DNA from: Thecaphora thlaspeos
Taxonomy: Eukaryota > Basidiomycota > Ustilaginomycetes > Urocystidales > Glomosporiaceae
Assembly (NCBI GenBank): GCA_900291925.1
Contig: UWYS01000019.1
Location: 248,001-312,000, forward strand
DNA length: 64,000 nt
Reading direction: 5' to 3'
Of this stretch, positions 23,126 through 34,678 are shown piece by piece (the stretch's first letter is position 1; every line of letters begins with the position of its first letter). Under the pieces are notes generated by a model. It made no database searches and was not told where the DNA came from. It saw only the letters and a program-made list of their open reading frames with translations. The position numbers and the translations under genes are program-made.

Positions 23126-24700
23126 GCTACGAGCGTGGGCGCGAGAGGAGTGGATCCGAATAAAGGGGAAGCGAGAGCGTGGGTCGTGGCGAGAGGGGAC
23201 CAAGGAGGGAGCGGGGGTCAGCAGGAGTCGTCGCAGGGAGGCAGCGAAGGCGCACGGTCGTCGAGATCGCGGCTCCACAAGTGGAAGCGACCAAAGGCCT
23301 GCAGTATCACGTCGACCGAACACCTCACACCTCACTCCTCACTCCTCACTCCTCTCTCCTCTCTCCTCTCGCCGCCGCCGCGCCGCTGCTGCCACCCGTT
23401 TTTACGCCGAGACTCCATCTCGATGCACATCGTCGCGACATCAAGACTCACCCTCTGGGAGCGGCAAAGGAACAGATCAGGGGCTAGCTTGGTGGAGCGA
23501 GCAGCTGGGTGGATGAACTCGTTGAAGCGGTGTGGTGCGATGGAATAGCAAGGGGAAGGACAAGGGCAGCGAAAATTCGAATAGCAGAAGAGTATGGTGC
23601 AAACGGGGGGCCTTTTCCCCTTGAGCTGGAAACGCCTGGTCTTATCTACTTATCGTTAGGTGCGGGGCTCGGCGTACATCAGAGCAGAGCGGGTTGATAC
23701 ACGGCGAGCTTGCTGCTTGGGCGTCCGCCGTGATGTGACCCTGATGCCTGTGGCTCGGCCGATAAAGAAAGAGCGGGACCTCCGGCACGGTGAACCGGCA
23801 GAGCAGCCGGCCGGCTCCACGGGTTGCAGGGGAGCTGGAGCCCCCTCCGCGAGCGCCCCGTTGCCTCGTCTCGGCGTCCGCACCCTGGAGCCCTGCAGCG
23901 TCGACGTGTCCGCCCGCAGGGGCCACCCCAACGCCTGCGCCACCGGCCTGCTGCCTTTCGCACGAGAGGCCCAGGTTCGCGCTGCCTTCTGACATCCTCG
24001 TTCGGGACAACTAGACGACGCACAAGGCTGACATACGACCCTGCGGCCAAGCGCCGGCGGCCATCGCCTCGTCTGCCAGGAGGCAGCGCTCGCTCGCTTC
24101 GCTTCCTTGGGTTCTTTGCAGAGAGGAGGCGGGCAGGCCTGTGCACCCGCGCCGTGAGCCCCCTTTCCCTGCAAAAGCAAGCAAGCCAGGGTCCAAGGTC
24201 CAAGGGCAACGGCCCTGCCCCGCTCTTTGCCCCGAGGTGGCGGGCGCCCCGACACACATGGCCTCGCCCCGTTTCCCCGCCTGCGCTCTCTACCTTGACC
24301 CTCCCAGCCATCATCAACCTTGTCCGCCTACTCGTCGGTACAGGCAGGCCGGAAGGAGCGCGCCGCAAGCTCCGTCACAACAGACGCATCACCTCTCGCC
24401 TGCCGTTGGGCACGACTCATCTACCAATACAGCAATCACAGCAGCCTGCCGCAGCACCCACGGCCTGACCTATCGCCACCCTACCCGTTCCCGCACCGCA
24501 GAAACCAGACTACAAAGACTATGGCCGAAGAGTCAACCCTTTTCCCCTTTCATCCTTGACTTCTTGAGCCAGTCGCTTCAAGACACCATCGCCACCACAC
24601 CGTCCGCCATAGCCACGTTGCCACATCAACAGGGCATCGCTCCCTCCCTTTCCCTTCCCCTCTCGGCTCGCTCGTTGGCGCACATCATCCCACAACCAGC
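23126..24700. promoter_or_regulatory. Divergent promoter region, SSADH / membrane-anchored unknown
   Basis: About 1.6 kb between two divergent starts. A short direct repeat based on CTCACTCCT and CTCTCTCCT occupies 23322-23370. The 24400-24690 stretch is pyrimidine-rich on the plus strand, as expected for the leader of the gene starting at 24701. No frame here looks coding. Confidence 0.5.
23322..23370. repeat. CTC(A/T)CTCCT tandem repeat
   Basis: Several imperfect tandem copies of an 8- to 10-base pyrimidine unit upstream of the SSADH gene on its non-coding strand. Confidence 0.75.
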
Positions 24701-26137
24701 ATGGTCAATCCCTTCGTCATCGCAGCGGCCGCTTCGGCTGGCGTCGGAGCAGCGGTCGCCTTCGAGTTTGGCGTGTTCCGACCTTGGAGAGAGGAGACCT
24801 GGCCCCATGGCTTCCGCGAAGGCATCAAGGTCGAGTTCGAAAAGCTCCGTAGAGAGTTTGAGGAGGGCGTCCACGAGATCCGAGACGATATCCGCGACGG
24901 CATACGCGGCCGCAGGTCGCCCCACCGGCGGCCGGACCGCGACAGGCTCAGCGACGAAGAGCTCGACGAATTCCGACGCAGCAGCGGTCCCTCCGCCGAC
25001 CAACACGAGCACGCGGACAGAGGCTTGTTAGGAAGCAGCCGGTCAAGCTCCTCAGAGACTATCCGCAGCGAGTTCGAGATGCACGAGAGACAAGCTTCTG
25101 CCTACCGGACTCATCTAGCCGTTTCGATGGGCTACGGCAGGTCGACCGGCCTCGACAATCACAAAGACGATCTGACGGTCCTGCGTCGTCGGAACGCGCC
25201 CCATCAGCTTCAGAACGACAGCAACTACGGATTCGCTCCCTCGCCCGCGCCTGACAAGCGACGGCCGGGAAGCGTCGCTGCAGACCCCTTTGCCTCGCTA
25301 GAAGCGCCTCACCACGCTCTCGGAGACGCGTCTCCTTCGATGACGGATTCGGCCTTGCCGGCCGACCACCTCGACGCCGACAGCGGCCGCTTAGATTGCA
25401 ACCGTGGCGGAAAGACGTCGCTGTCCGCCGCCTCGCCTCGAACGGCGGTTTTGGCGGCCCTTGCTGGCTCCTCGCGGCCGCGATCGGACCCCTTTGGCGA
25501 TCCCGACGGCCTCAACGATGCCGTGGCATCCTCGTGGCAAGCCGTCTTTGAGCGCGACGTGCAGAAATGCTCCGTCGGCTCCAGCGCTGACGTTGTTCCT
25601 CCTCCGGCCAATGCCCTTGTCGGAGAAAATGCTTGGAAGGATGTCGCGCGCAGCAACGCGAGCAGCGATAGCTTCGTCGAAGCAAGTCCGCCGTCGCCGG
25701 TCTTGTCACACTCCCTTGTCGACGTGACGGAGCTCGCCGGGCCGGCACGGGCGCCGAGCTCCGACGACGGCGACTTCATTGTCATGTCGACGTCCGAAAC
25801 ACACATTGACGATGCCGATAGCGAGGACGACCAGAGGAGCGACGGCCAGACCCCCGACTCAGTGGTGTCTCACCAAGGTTCGGAAGGAGACGGCAGCAGC
25901 CTTGAGTTCCGATCGCTCTCCCTCTACCTGGACACTCAGCAGTCCATCTCGCCTGTCTCGCATTCTCGCTCGGACACCTCAGCCATTGTCTCCGATGCGG
26001 GCAATAGCGATGAGCTTCGAGACGGCGACAACTGGTTGCCGCTGGAAACTTCCTCTCTAGACAGCTTCGGGAGGAGGAGGCTGGCAGAGAGCGACGAGGA
26101 GAGCTGGGCCGAGCTGGGCCAGTCTGACTCGGACTGA
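24701..26137 (+). CDS. Unknown protein with N-terminal membrane segment
   Basis: Single exon, 478 residues, ending in TGA. The first 25 residues form a hydrophobic Ala/Val-rich segment suited to a membrane anchor or signal anchor. A highly charged helix follows (about 35-75, with FEKLRREFEEGVHEIRDDI), and then a long Ser/Asp-rich disordered region that ends strongly acidic. There is no catalytic motif I recognise. The acidic-aromatic patches near the C-terminus, such as the one containing DNWLPLE, could be interaction motifs of the LIR type used in selective autophagy, but that is speculation. The start is the first ATG after the pyrimidine-rich leader. Third-position GC bias over the whole length supports real coding. 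Confidence 0.7.
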   Translation: MVNPFVIAAAASAGVGAAVAFEFGVFRPWREETWPHGFREGIKVEFEKLRREFEEGVHEIRDDIRDGIRGRRSPHRRPDRDRLSDEELDEFRRSSGPSADQHEHADRGLLGSSRSSSSETIRSEFEMHERQASAYRTHLAVSMGYGRSTGLDNHKDDLTVLRRRNAPHQLQNDSNYGFAPSPAPDKRRPGSVAADPFASLEAPHHALGDASPSMTDSALPADHLDADSGRLDCNRGGKTSLSAASPRTAVLAALAGSSRPRSDPFGDPDGLNDAVASSWQAVFERDVQKCSVGSSADVVPPPANALVGENAWKDVARSNASSDSFVEASPPSPVLSHSLVDVTELAGPARAPSSDDGDFIVMSTSETHIDDADSEDDQRSDGQTPDSVVSHQGSEGDGSSLEFRSLSLYLDTQQSISPVSHSRSDTSAIVSDAGNSDELRDGDNWLPLETSSLDSFGRRRLAESDEESWAELGQSDSD

Positions 26138-27778
26138 AAGTCACACGAACCCCACCTTTTGCTGCGGCAAGGACTGAGCCGGCGACGGCTTCATTGGCCT
26201 GTTACGTACAGCCAGATTGCACTGCTTTGCACATACCACTTCCATTGCGACCCATCTGAAGCCTCACTTTCTCGTTCAGTGTATCATCTGATTGCACCGG
26301 TCCTCTTTCATCTGTATCATACGTATTACTAGCCATTCACACATCATGTTTGCATACCAGGTGTAAACAGAGTTTACCCTTCTAGCCTCTCGGACTCTCA
26401 GCTTCGCTCCTTCGTCTATGACGGGCGTCTGACTCTATGATGATCGTCTTGAGGAGGGACAGGTATCTGCCAGAGACTGCGAGCGAGAGGGGGGAGGGTT
26501 TCCGCGCAGCATCGATAGCTGCGCCAGCCGCTCTTTCCCGGGCTGTCTGATTATCGCGGGACCGTCCGCTAGCGCCAACGTGCGCGGCGGGTTCCGATGA
26601 TTGGCCTTGCATGACTTCGCAGCTCTTTGCAGACACAGAAGGGGGCGTACATACATACAACCGCAATGAAAATAGCTGCTGATGCTCGATAAGTTAGCTC
26701 AAGACAAGGTCTTTCGTTGTTAAGTAGCTTGATTCCATACATCTCCTCGTTGCCAATTGGCCCTCTGTGGCCGGACGCCCCTACTCGTCCCTTTGGCCCC
26801 CGGAGACCGTCCCCGATCTGTTGCTAGGAACGCCGATTGGCCGCCCGATTCCGGGATGCCGGCGAGAGCTAGCTCTGCAGGTCCGCACAGTCCAGCCCAG
26901 GGAGCACGGGGGCGGACGGTGCGGACCGCCGCCGCTGCTGCTGTTTAGGAAAGAAGGGCGCAACGCCAGGACTCCTGTCCGGCATCGACCGGAGAGGACT
27001 ACGCCAAAGCGGAAGAAAGGCTAAAGGTGGCCTGTACCTGCCTGCCTCTTTTGGTCGACGGTGGAGCCGAACGGTGAGGAACCCCGACCCTGAGCGGTGG
27101 CTAGGGCCTACAGCTCGCTGTCTGTGCTGCTCGTTTTTCGGCCTCCTCCGTCATCGCGGTCGTCGTCAACGTCAAGGCGGCCGCACCGCCAAGTGGTCGG
27201 TGGCGAACGACTCAGCCCAGCAGAGTCTGGCGGGTTGGGGAAGGGAAGCTTCGAAAAGCGTGGGGAAAACAAGGAGGAGGCCGCGGCATAAAGTTCGAAC
27301 TTCTCCACGGGCTATGCCTGACCCTCCCCGTGTAGAGAAGAACGAGGCGGGCGGCGTCCGGCGTCCGGCGTCCGGCGTCAACGGCGAACAAGCAAGGCGG
27401 GCGAGACACGGGCAGGGCACAAGAGGAGCAGGCGATTTCCAAGAAACCCTCGGGAAAGGGTGCACGCAGCGCAGGGCCCGGGCCACCTCGTGCCCGCCGC
27501 GAACCCCTTTTCGCCTCTCCTCTGCTGGGCGGCCGCACGGCGCGCACAGAACAACGACCTCCAGAGGGCCAGGACGCGGAGGAGCGGGGGATCGTGGCGG
27601 GATCAGGTCCTTCCTGGCCTGCCTGCGCCGACGTTCTCCCTCAAAAGTCGCTCCGCACCATCGATCGATCGATCTTCTTCCCTCCCCTATCCGTCTTCTT
27701 TCCCCTTCCCCACCACCACCTCTTCTATCCACTCCACCCCCCTCGACTTCGTTAGACAAATCACACATATCGCCCAAG
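26138..27778. other. Intergenic region upstream of UGP1
   Basis: About 1.6 kb between two plus-strand genes. The left part is AT-richer and should hold the 3' untranslated region of the membrane-anchored unknown. The right part (27600-27778) is pyrimidine-rich with an ATCG microsatellite near 27662-27673, consistent with the UGP1 promoter and leader. I see no convincing gene. Confidence 0.5.
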
Positions 27779-30223
27779 ATGGCTACCCTCTCCACACCGC
27801 AGAACGGTCCTCAGATCAAGGCTTCCCGAACCAGGGGAGCCTCGCACATCGTAAGTAGCGCTGCTTCTCCTCGCGCTGACCTCGCCGCCACGTGCTGTGG
27901 TATGGCGTTGGAGCCGGAGCCGTTAGCTAGGCCGATCGGGAAGATTGAGCCAGCTCTGGCCCTGCAAAACGCCGGGGTCACAAGGCGAAATGTGGTGCTG
28001 CAGAGCATCCTCCAGCCCCAGGAAGATCCTCTTGAACTTGAATCATCGCTGGCTGATTAGCCATGCTTCCACTTGCCTCTATGCTTCTTATGATTTCCGC
28101 TGGTTCCACTTCTCTGTTGATCTGCTTCGTTTGTTGCCTGCCTGGCTCTTGCGCCATGACAACAGGACTTCAAGTCGGCCACTACCGGCGTCGCTGCCAA
28201 GGCCATGAGGAACGAGCTCAACGCCATGGTCACTGACATCGAGGAGCCTACTGTCCGCAAGGTGAGAGTCTGAGACGTCCTTCCTGCAAAACTCCAGAGC
28301 GTCTGATTAGGCGGAGAAGAAAGCTGGCGACTGCGAAGGGGGGACGGGGCGGCTCTGAAGCAACGAGTATTAGGCATTAAGAGGACCGCCTCGACTGACT
28401 TGACCTGGCTCTGCGGTCCCTCTGTCTATCCTACTTCTCTGACTTTGCTCAGGCTTTCGAGGCCGAGATGTCGGGATTCTTCAACCTCTTCAACCGATAC
28501 CTCTCGGAGAAGGCCAAGGGCGAGAAGCTGTGAGCGTCTGGTGCTGATGAAGGCCCATTCGAAAGGCACAGATGTTGAAGTTCGCCTACTCACACTTTAC
28601 CTGCTGCGTCTTTCCAAAAATAGCGACTGGAACAAGATCCAGGCCCCCTCCCCCAAGCAGATCACTCCCTACGCTGAGCTCCGAAAGGCGACGGACCCGG
28701 CCATCCTGAACAGGCTCGCTGTCCTCAAGCTCAACGGTGGTCTCGGAACCACGATGGGATGGTGAGTACGGAAGTTCCGGGCGATGTAGAAGGCCGGTGA
28801 CCGCATTGCTGACGGCAGCCTGTCACGACGTTTCCCTTGGCTTCTGCTCGGACCCTCAGTGTTGGTCCCAAGTCGGTCATCGAGGTCCGCGAGGGCATGA
28901 CCTTCCTCGACCTTTCGGTCCGACAGATCGAGGTGAGTCGCTCGCCGAAGGCGATGAGGAGATCTTTGCGAGCCGTGTGCTGACCTCGAATGACGCCTTC
29001 CATACCCTCGTCTCGGCCATGCGCGTCGCCTGCCCCCGCAGCACCTGAACAGCGTCCACAACGTCAACGTCCCCTTTATCCTGATGAACTCGTTCAACAC
29101 GGACGATGACACTGCGCGGGTCATCCAGAAGTACGCCAACCACAACGTTGAGATCCTTACATTCAACCAGAGCCGCTACCCGCGTATCAACAAGGAGAGC
29201 CTCCTCCCCTGCCCGCGCAGCCCCACTGGCGACAAGAATCACTGGTACCCTCCGGGCCACGGAGACCTGTTCGACGCCATGAACAACTCTGGCCTCCTCG
29301 ACCGACTGATCGACGCTGGCAAGGAGTACCTGTTCGTCTCGAACGTCGACAACCTCGGCGCCGTCGTCGACCTCGACATTTACCAGCACATGATCGACAC
29401 CCAGGCCGAGTTCATCTCGGAGGTGACCGACAAGACCAAGGCCGACGTCAAGGGAGGTACGCTGATCGATTACGAGGGCACCATCCGACTGCTCGAGATT
29501 GCCCAGGTCCCGTCGGAGCACGTCGAGGACTTCAAGTCGATCAAGAAGTTCAAGATCTTCAACACCAACAACCTCTGGCTCAACCTGCGCGCCATCAAGC
29601 GTGTTCTCGAGAACGAGGAGCTCGACCTCGAGATCATTGTCAACAACAAGCAGCTCGACTCGGGCGAGGCTGTCATCCAGCTCGAGACGGCCGTCAGCGC
29701 CGCGATCAAGCACTTCCGCGGCGCCAAGGGCGTCAACGTCCCGCGCTCGCGCTTCCTTCCCGTCAAGAGCTGCTCGGACCTGCTCCTCATCACCTCGGAC
29801 CTGTACAGCCTCGAGCATGGCATGCTCGTCATGAACCCGGGCAGGATGTTTGGCCAGACGCCAGTCGTCAAGCTCGGCGACACGTTCAAGAAGGTCGCCC
29901 ACTTCCAGAAGCGCTTCAAGAGCATCCCCGAGATGATCGAGCTCGACCACCTCACCGTCCAGGGCGACGTCGTCTTCGGCAGGAACATTACGCTCCGCGG
30001 CACCGTCATCATCGTCGCCAACGAAGGGAACCGCATCGAGATCCCCGAGGGTTCGGTAAGTAGTAATACCTTGTCCCAGCGCCTCTTACAATCTCGACCC
30101 GCTCCCTCTGGCGCTGTTGCTGACGTTTCCTTTCTGTCTGCCGGACGAATTCTCGATGCTTTACTCTTGCAGATTCTCGAGAACAAGCTAATTTCGGGCA
30201 ACCTGGCGATAATCGAACACTGA
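27779..30223 (+). CDS. UGP1: UTP-glucose-1-phosphate uridylyltransferase
   Basis: Seven exons: 27779-27850, 28166-28261, 28453-28529, 28624-28761, 28860-28932, 29042-30055 and 30173-30223. They give 506 residues, the usual length, ending in TGA. The nucleotide-binding loop ([16 protein letters not shown]) is assembled across the fourth intron, whose splicing restores the conserved Cys. Other family hallmarks are present: VPFILMNSF, the PPGHGD motif, the NVDNLGA motif and the C-terminal beta-helix ([10 protein letters not shown]). It makes UDP-glucose from UTP and glucose-1-phosphate in the cytosol, feeding cell-wall glucan, glycogen and trehalose synthesis. The final exon is only 17 codons, but it matches the family's conserved C-terminus, which confirms the last intron. 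Confidence 0.96.
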
Positions 30224-30646
30224 TTTCTTCGGTCACAAGCTTTTTCTCCGATTCCAGGTTTTCTTTTGGTCGAAAGTCGTTGTTCTGAACTCCTTTGTTG
30301 ATTTTTTTTCTTGTTGTAACCACACCGAGTATGGGTTTGTGAATGAAGAATGACGTGGTCGCAGTCTCTGGCGAGCGAGGAAGGATGGAGAGATTGCTAG
30401 GTCTTGTATTCGACCGAAACCGCGGCGAATGAGGGGACAAGGACGATAAAATTACAATGCAAATGCGAGGAAAGGACAGAAGGACATGTTGTGTAGGCTC
30501 CGACGCGAGGAAGGCGTGCCGGAGGGAGGTTAGAGGGCAGGGAGCTTCAAGGGGGATATCTAGCCGTGTGCTCTTGGGCATGGTCGGTAGCACGCATGGA
30601 CTTGAAGTGTTCCGAAAGAAGGGTGCGGATCTCGAAGACGAGCTGC
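30224..30646. other. 3'-3' intergenic spacer
   Basis: Convergent spacer between UGP1 and the receiver-domain gene. A T-rich stretch at about 30300-30315 may belong to the UGP1 3' processing region. Nothing else is visible. Confidence 0.5.
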
Positions 30647-31126
30647 TCAGGGGATAGCAGCCTGGACGGCTAGCATCTGCTGGTACGCCTTTACGTCAGC
30701 GACTAGCTTTGCCGGTTTGATGGGTTTGACGAGCCAATCGTCCATCCCAGCGCTCTGACCCTTTTGCAGATCCGTCTCGGACTGTAGACTGGTCGTCGCT
30801 ACGATACGACATGCGCGCTTGATGTTGCGCTGCTGCTGTGCGACTAGGAATTCGAGTTGACGGATCTCGAAGCTGGATCGATATCCGTCCATGTTGGGCA
30901 TGGTGATGTCCATCAGCACGAGGTCGGGCGAGTGCATTGCGAATTGCTGTACCGCCTCGACACCGTCTGTGGCTTCGATGCAGGATATGCCAGCTTTCGT
31001 GAGCGGGTGTTGGAGCATGCGTCGGTTGATGGCGTTGTCGTCGACCACTAGAACCAGGAAGGAAGGTGGAGGTGGGACGATCACATGTGTCGTTGTGGAT
31101 TGTTGCGAGCTCGTGGACGAGGTCAA
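30647..31126 (-). CDS. Orphan response-regulator receiver domain (5' end unresolved)
   Basis: A nearly complete receiver domain is encoded: acidic pair in LVVDDN, phospho-acceptor Asp (LVLMDITMPNMDG; residue 73 counting from 31126), the Thr/Ser switch (IVATTS) and conserved Lys (WLVKPIKP). It ends in TGA shortly after the domain. The odd feature is the front: the listed start at 31126 is a TTG codon, and no in-frame ATG precedes the domain before a TGA about 25 codons upstream. Either an upstream exon supplies the start, or this is a detached fragment of a hybrid kinase. If functional, it would be a phosphorelay component. The histidine kinase near 51-54.7 kb carries a distinct receiver of its own. 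Confidence 0.65.
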   Translation of the reverse strand: MTSSTSSQQSTTTHVIVPPPPSFLVLVVDDNAINRRMLQHPLTKAGISCIEATDGVEAVQQFAMHSPDLVLMDITMPNMDGYRSSFEIRQLEFLVAQQQRNIKRACRIVATTSLQSETDLQKGQSAGMDDWLVKPIKPAKLVADVKAYQQMLAVQAAIP

Positions 31127-32528
31127 GGTTGGGTGGGCAGCGTGACAAAGACACGAGGCTACTGCACACGCTGGGCTGCATGACGTTTTACGTGCTCACG
31201 CCGGCCCCATGCAATACCCCTGAGCTGGAGGGCGCGAGCAGGCACCACCCCGACCGCCTCTCTATCGGCCTAGTGATGACTACGACTATGTCCGGGAGGA
31301 GATACAGCCAGGGACAGCCAGGGAGACGCCGGCCCCTTTCCGGACAACGGCATCGTCTCAGTGGACGGCCAGGTGGCGGCAGGCAGCGGCAGACATCTCT
31401 CGAGCACAGCGAGTTCCTTCTAGGCCGAAGTCTTGTTCCGTCGACCATAGTGTGAGGAGGACATGAGTCGAGCAGCCATACGCGTCGGAGGAGCCGGATT
31501 GAATTCCTTGTCCAGACTCGGCCCATCCGATTTCGCTGCGGCTATTCCCAAGCCAGCGAGACCATGCCCCATGAGCTTAAGTCTGGTCCCGGCTGATCCG
31601 GCTGAGTGGGAGGCAAGTTTAAGACACAAGAAGGGCGTGGACAGCATGCCTCTTCGTCGACGTCCGCAGCCAGAGCGAGCCTTTCTCTGCGTTTGTAATC
31701 AAGAATGCAGGGTGCCGAACGCGAGGCCTCTTTTTTCCTCGTCCATCGAAAAAGCGACGGAGGCGAGCGGCGCGGCCGCGCCGGTGCAGAAAGCGCATTC
31801 CGGGTCATCCTGCATGTGTCAAGCCAGGTTTTGTTTGCCCGCAAAGGTGGTCGGGATGGCCGAGAGGCTGTGCGAGGCGCGACAATTGGGCGGGCTCTGT
31901 TTGATTCTTGTTCCCATTGTGCTTCGGCGCAAAGGCTAACGAGAGGCTGGCCTTTGGGCCTGCACCCAGATGTGCGCTGCCGCTCTACCTTTGCGGCAGC
32001 CAGCGGCCAGCCCGCATGTTGCCGTCCCCTGAGGGCCCCCTGCTTCTGTCCCCCTCTTGCCCCTCGCTCCCCGGCGTCCTGGTGTGTTGGCGGCGGACGG
32101 CGGTCCATGGCCTTGCATCCTGCTAGGCCAAGAGCCGTGCCCGTGCCTCGTTCGCCTTTCTACACCACCATCCTTGACATAGTCTATCCGTCTCTACTGT
32201 CACCGTTGTCGTCGCCCCAACCTCTCTCTTCCATCGTCTTCTTCCATCCCGCATCGACGATAGATACGTCGCAGCTGCTCTCTTCCTACAGCGCTCGCAC
32301 CCCCAAGCTACCCCGGCGTCGATTCCTCGAAAGAAGGCCGGCCGCTCTCTGCGCAACCTCTTCACCGTCTACACCGCCATCTGCATGGCGTTCTGGCAAC
32401 CACAGTGGCCTCTGCCTTACGCTACACTCCTTCCTGCCCTCCATAGCATCTGGTATCTCGCTGCATATTTCGCCAGCTGCATCGACCATCATCCTGTACA
32501 GTCCCCACATCGACGTTGCTCCCGTAGA
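31127..32528. promoter_or_regulatory. Divergent region, receiver-domain gene / PAS gene
   Basis: About 1.4 kb. It should contain the missing 5' part of the receiver gene and the promoter and leader of the PAS gene. An ATG at 32385 is in frame with the PAS protein but has T at -3, while that at 32529 has A at -3. No other coding sequence is convincing. Confidence 0.45.
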
Positions 32529-34139
32529 ATGCCTCGCGACTCCAGCTCCGCACCTCCGAGGTTGTCCTTCTCCACCTTGAAAAAGCTCACGATGCCGCCT
32601 TACCTTGCGGTGCCGGCTCTATCCTCGTCGTCTTCAGCATCATCGTCCACCTCAGACTCCGGCCCCGCGACCCCGTGCCTGCAGGTCTCGCCTCGCACTA
32701 CCTCGACCTTCAAAGGCCGCTGCGCGAAGCAAGAGCAGAGCCCCGACGCCCGGGAACGCAAATACCGCGAGCAAGTCCTTCGCAACCAGGCAAAGCGCCT
32801 CGAGTCCGTCCTCGGTCTCGTCCAGCCTTTCCTACAGCCACAGGCTCTCGAAGAAGGCAAGGCGCAGGCAACGAAGCAGGAGCGGCAGCAGCAGGAGCGC
32901 CGCGATATCGCGGCCTGGAGCTCGGCCGTATCTCGACCCTCGTCTCGTGCATCGTCCTCGGACGCGTCCCTCCCTCACAAGGCCTTCTCCTATGAGACGA
33001 TGTTTAACGTCCTTCCCGACTCGATCTTCGTGTTCTCGCCCTCGGACGGCCAGATCCTCTACGCCTCGGCGTCCTTCGCGAACAGGCTCGGGCTGGGAGC
33101 GCTTGTTCACGCCAACCATCCGCTTGCCATCGCCGATCAGCTGGTTGGCACGCTACTCGTCCAGCACTGCCACCCGGACGACGTACCGCTGGTGGGTCGC
33201 TTGCTGAGAAAGGCGCGGTCTACCCAGCACGGTCAGGCCGACGCGCTGAGCCGGTCGGACGAGATCCTCCGTTTGCGCGTGGCCCACGGACGCTTTGCCG
33301 CCTTTGACCTACGGGCGCGCTGCGGCTTCTTTAACGCCGCGGCGACGGGCGAGTTTGAGGACAAAGCACATAGGCTCATCGTCTGCAGTGCCCGGCTGCG
33401 GGATCCGTCTAGGTGTCCCTCGACTGCCGTCCGCCGCAGCTTCTCCTCATATGGCGCCCGGACGCCCGGAGGGTCGATCTTCGGCTCCACTGCCCGCTTG
33501 CTGGTATCGCCGCACGGCCTCGTGCTCGACGTGTTCGGTCGCGACGAAACAGCGCATGCACTCTTTGGCCGTAACAGGGCCCAGACGCGAGCTTTGAGCC
33601 TCGACAAGCTGTTCCAGGACGCCGAGCTCAGGGAGTCGCTCAAGGCGATGCTCCAGATTGCCGTCGACTCGGCTCAGACGCAGAGCGGCGAGATACGCAC
33701 GGCGAAGCTGCTCTCGGCCACGGCCGTGGTCGTGCCATGCATCGGCAGGGACGGCCGTGTACACAAGGCCTTTATCGAGCTCTCCTCTCGACATATCTCG
33801 GAACCCGTCGCCACCCGTCTGGCCGGGACGAAGCGACACAACTCGGCAGGCGACGCAGGCACCTATCTGGCTGCTGCTGCAGCCGCGGCAGCCGCGCCTC
33901 ACCAGATGTCGGACCGTACCTTCTTGTCACAGGAGAGCCAGATATTGCGCGAGGAGAACGAACGTCTGCGTCAGCAGCTTCTCGTCCGATCGAAGCCGAC
34001 GATCGGCGCAGCTCGTCCCGTCACAGCTGGCGCCATGACGATGATGGTCTCCGCTGCTGTTCAGACGCAGATGATGGCGGTGCGCCGGCAGCAGCAGATG
34101 TACCGACAGATGCAGATGCAGATGTTCCAACAACAGTAG
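32529..34139 (+). CDS. PAS-domain protein with leucine-zipper-like helix, interrupted by TAG
   Basis: Single open frame. A PAS domain spans about residues 153-270 (NVLPDSIFVFSPSDGQILYA, then the FANRLG and HPDDVP segments), resembling fungal light- and redox-sensing PAS proteins of the WC-2 kind. A second PAS-like segment may follow (LLVSPHGLVLDVFGRDETA). Near residue 470 a charged heptad helix (QILREENERLRQQLL) could dimerise. No GATA finger or kinase is present. The tail is rich in Met and Gln and meets TAG at 34137, directly after three Gln codons. The frame then resumes with Met-Gln-Gln and runs on in coding style to another TAG at 34470. The start at 32529 was chosen for its A at -3; 32385 and 32592 are alternatives. 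The role is probably a signalling adaptor or transcription cofactor, from the PAS domain alone. Confidence 0.7.
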   Translation: MPRDSSSAPPRLSFSTLKKLTMPPYLAVPALSSSSSASSSTSDSGPATPCLQVSPRTTSTFKGRCAKQEQSPDARERKYREQVLRNQAKRLESVLGLVQPFLQPQALEEGKAQATKQERQQQERRDIAAWSSAVSRPSSRASSSDASLPHKAFSYETMFNVLPDSIFVFSPSDGQILYASASFANRLGLGALVHANHPLAIADQLVGTLLVQHCHPDDVPLVGRLLRKARSTQHGQADALSRSDEILRLRVAHGRFAAFDLRARCGFFNAAATGEFEDKAHRLIVCSARLRDPSRCPSTAVRRSFSSYGARTPGGSIFGSTARLLVSPHGLVLDVFGRDETAHALFGRNRAQTRALSLDKLFQDAELRESLKAMLQIAVDSAQTQSGEIRTAKLLSATAVVVPCIGRDGRVHKAFIELSSRHISEPVATRLAGTKRHNSAGDAGTYLAAAAAAAAAPHQMSDRTFLSQESQILREENERLRQQLLVRSKPTIGAARPVTAGAMTMMVSAAVQTQMMAVRRQQQMYRQMQMQMFQQQ

Positions 34140-34472
34140 ATGCAGCAGCACTACCACCTCCTCGCCGCCCAGCCTAGCCATCATGCCTACATCCCACAGC
34201 AGCACGCTCAGCCGCAACACGCCCAGGCGATGGCATGCCTGGCCGATGTGCCCGTACTCGTCCAAACGGCCGGGCTCGCTGCCAACGTGCAGAACACAGC
34301 CTCACAGGGTCTCTGCGTCGACCTCGGCCCTGGCGTGGCGCCATACACGTCGACGGAGGTCATGCCCGCCTATGGCGCGCACCCGAGCTTTGCATCGTCG
34401 ATCGAGCCTTCGAGCCACCTCGACGTCGGTATCGGCGCCTACGCCGTCTTTTCCGCTGATGCAATGATGTAG
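34137..34472 (+). other. In-frame coding-like extension after TAG (PAS gene)
   Basis: After the TAG at 34137 the frame stays open for 110 codons, rich in Gln, His and Ala at first, and ends at a TAG at 34470-34472. The convergent PPR gene ends only about 200 bases further on, so this second TAG is the natural end. Confidence 0.55.
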
Positions 34473-34678
34473 CCGCTCGGCGCAGCTTCCGCTTCATCTG
34501 TCATGGTTTCTTTTTATCGGAGAATCGTCACGGGTTCCTTTGTCACACATCATGTACTTTTACACGCTGGCTCCCGCCCTGACCGCGAGCCCCAGACCTC
34601 ATTCTACGGACAAAGACAGGAACAGAGGACAGTTACATCGGCGGTGCGATTGAGCGAGAGCCGGTCGACATCTCCGCA

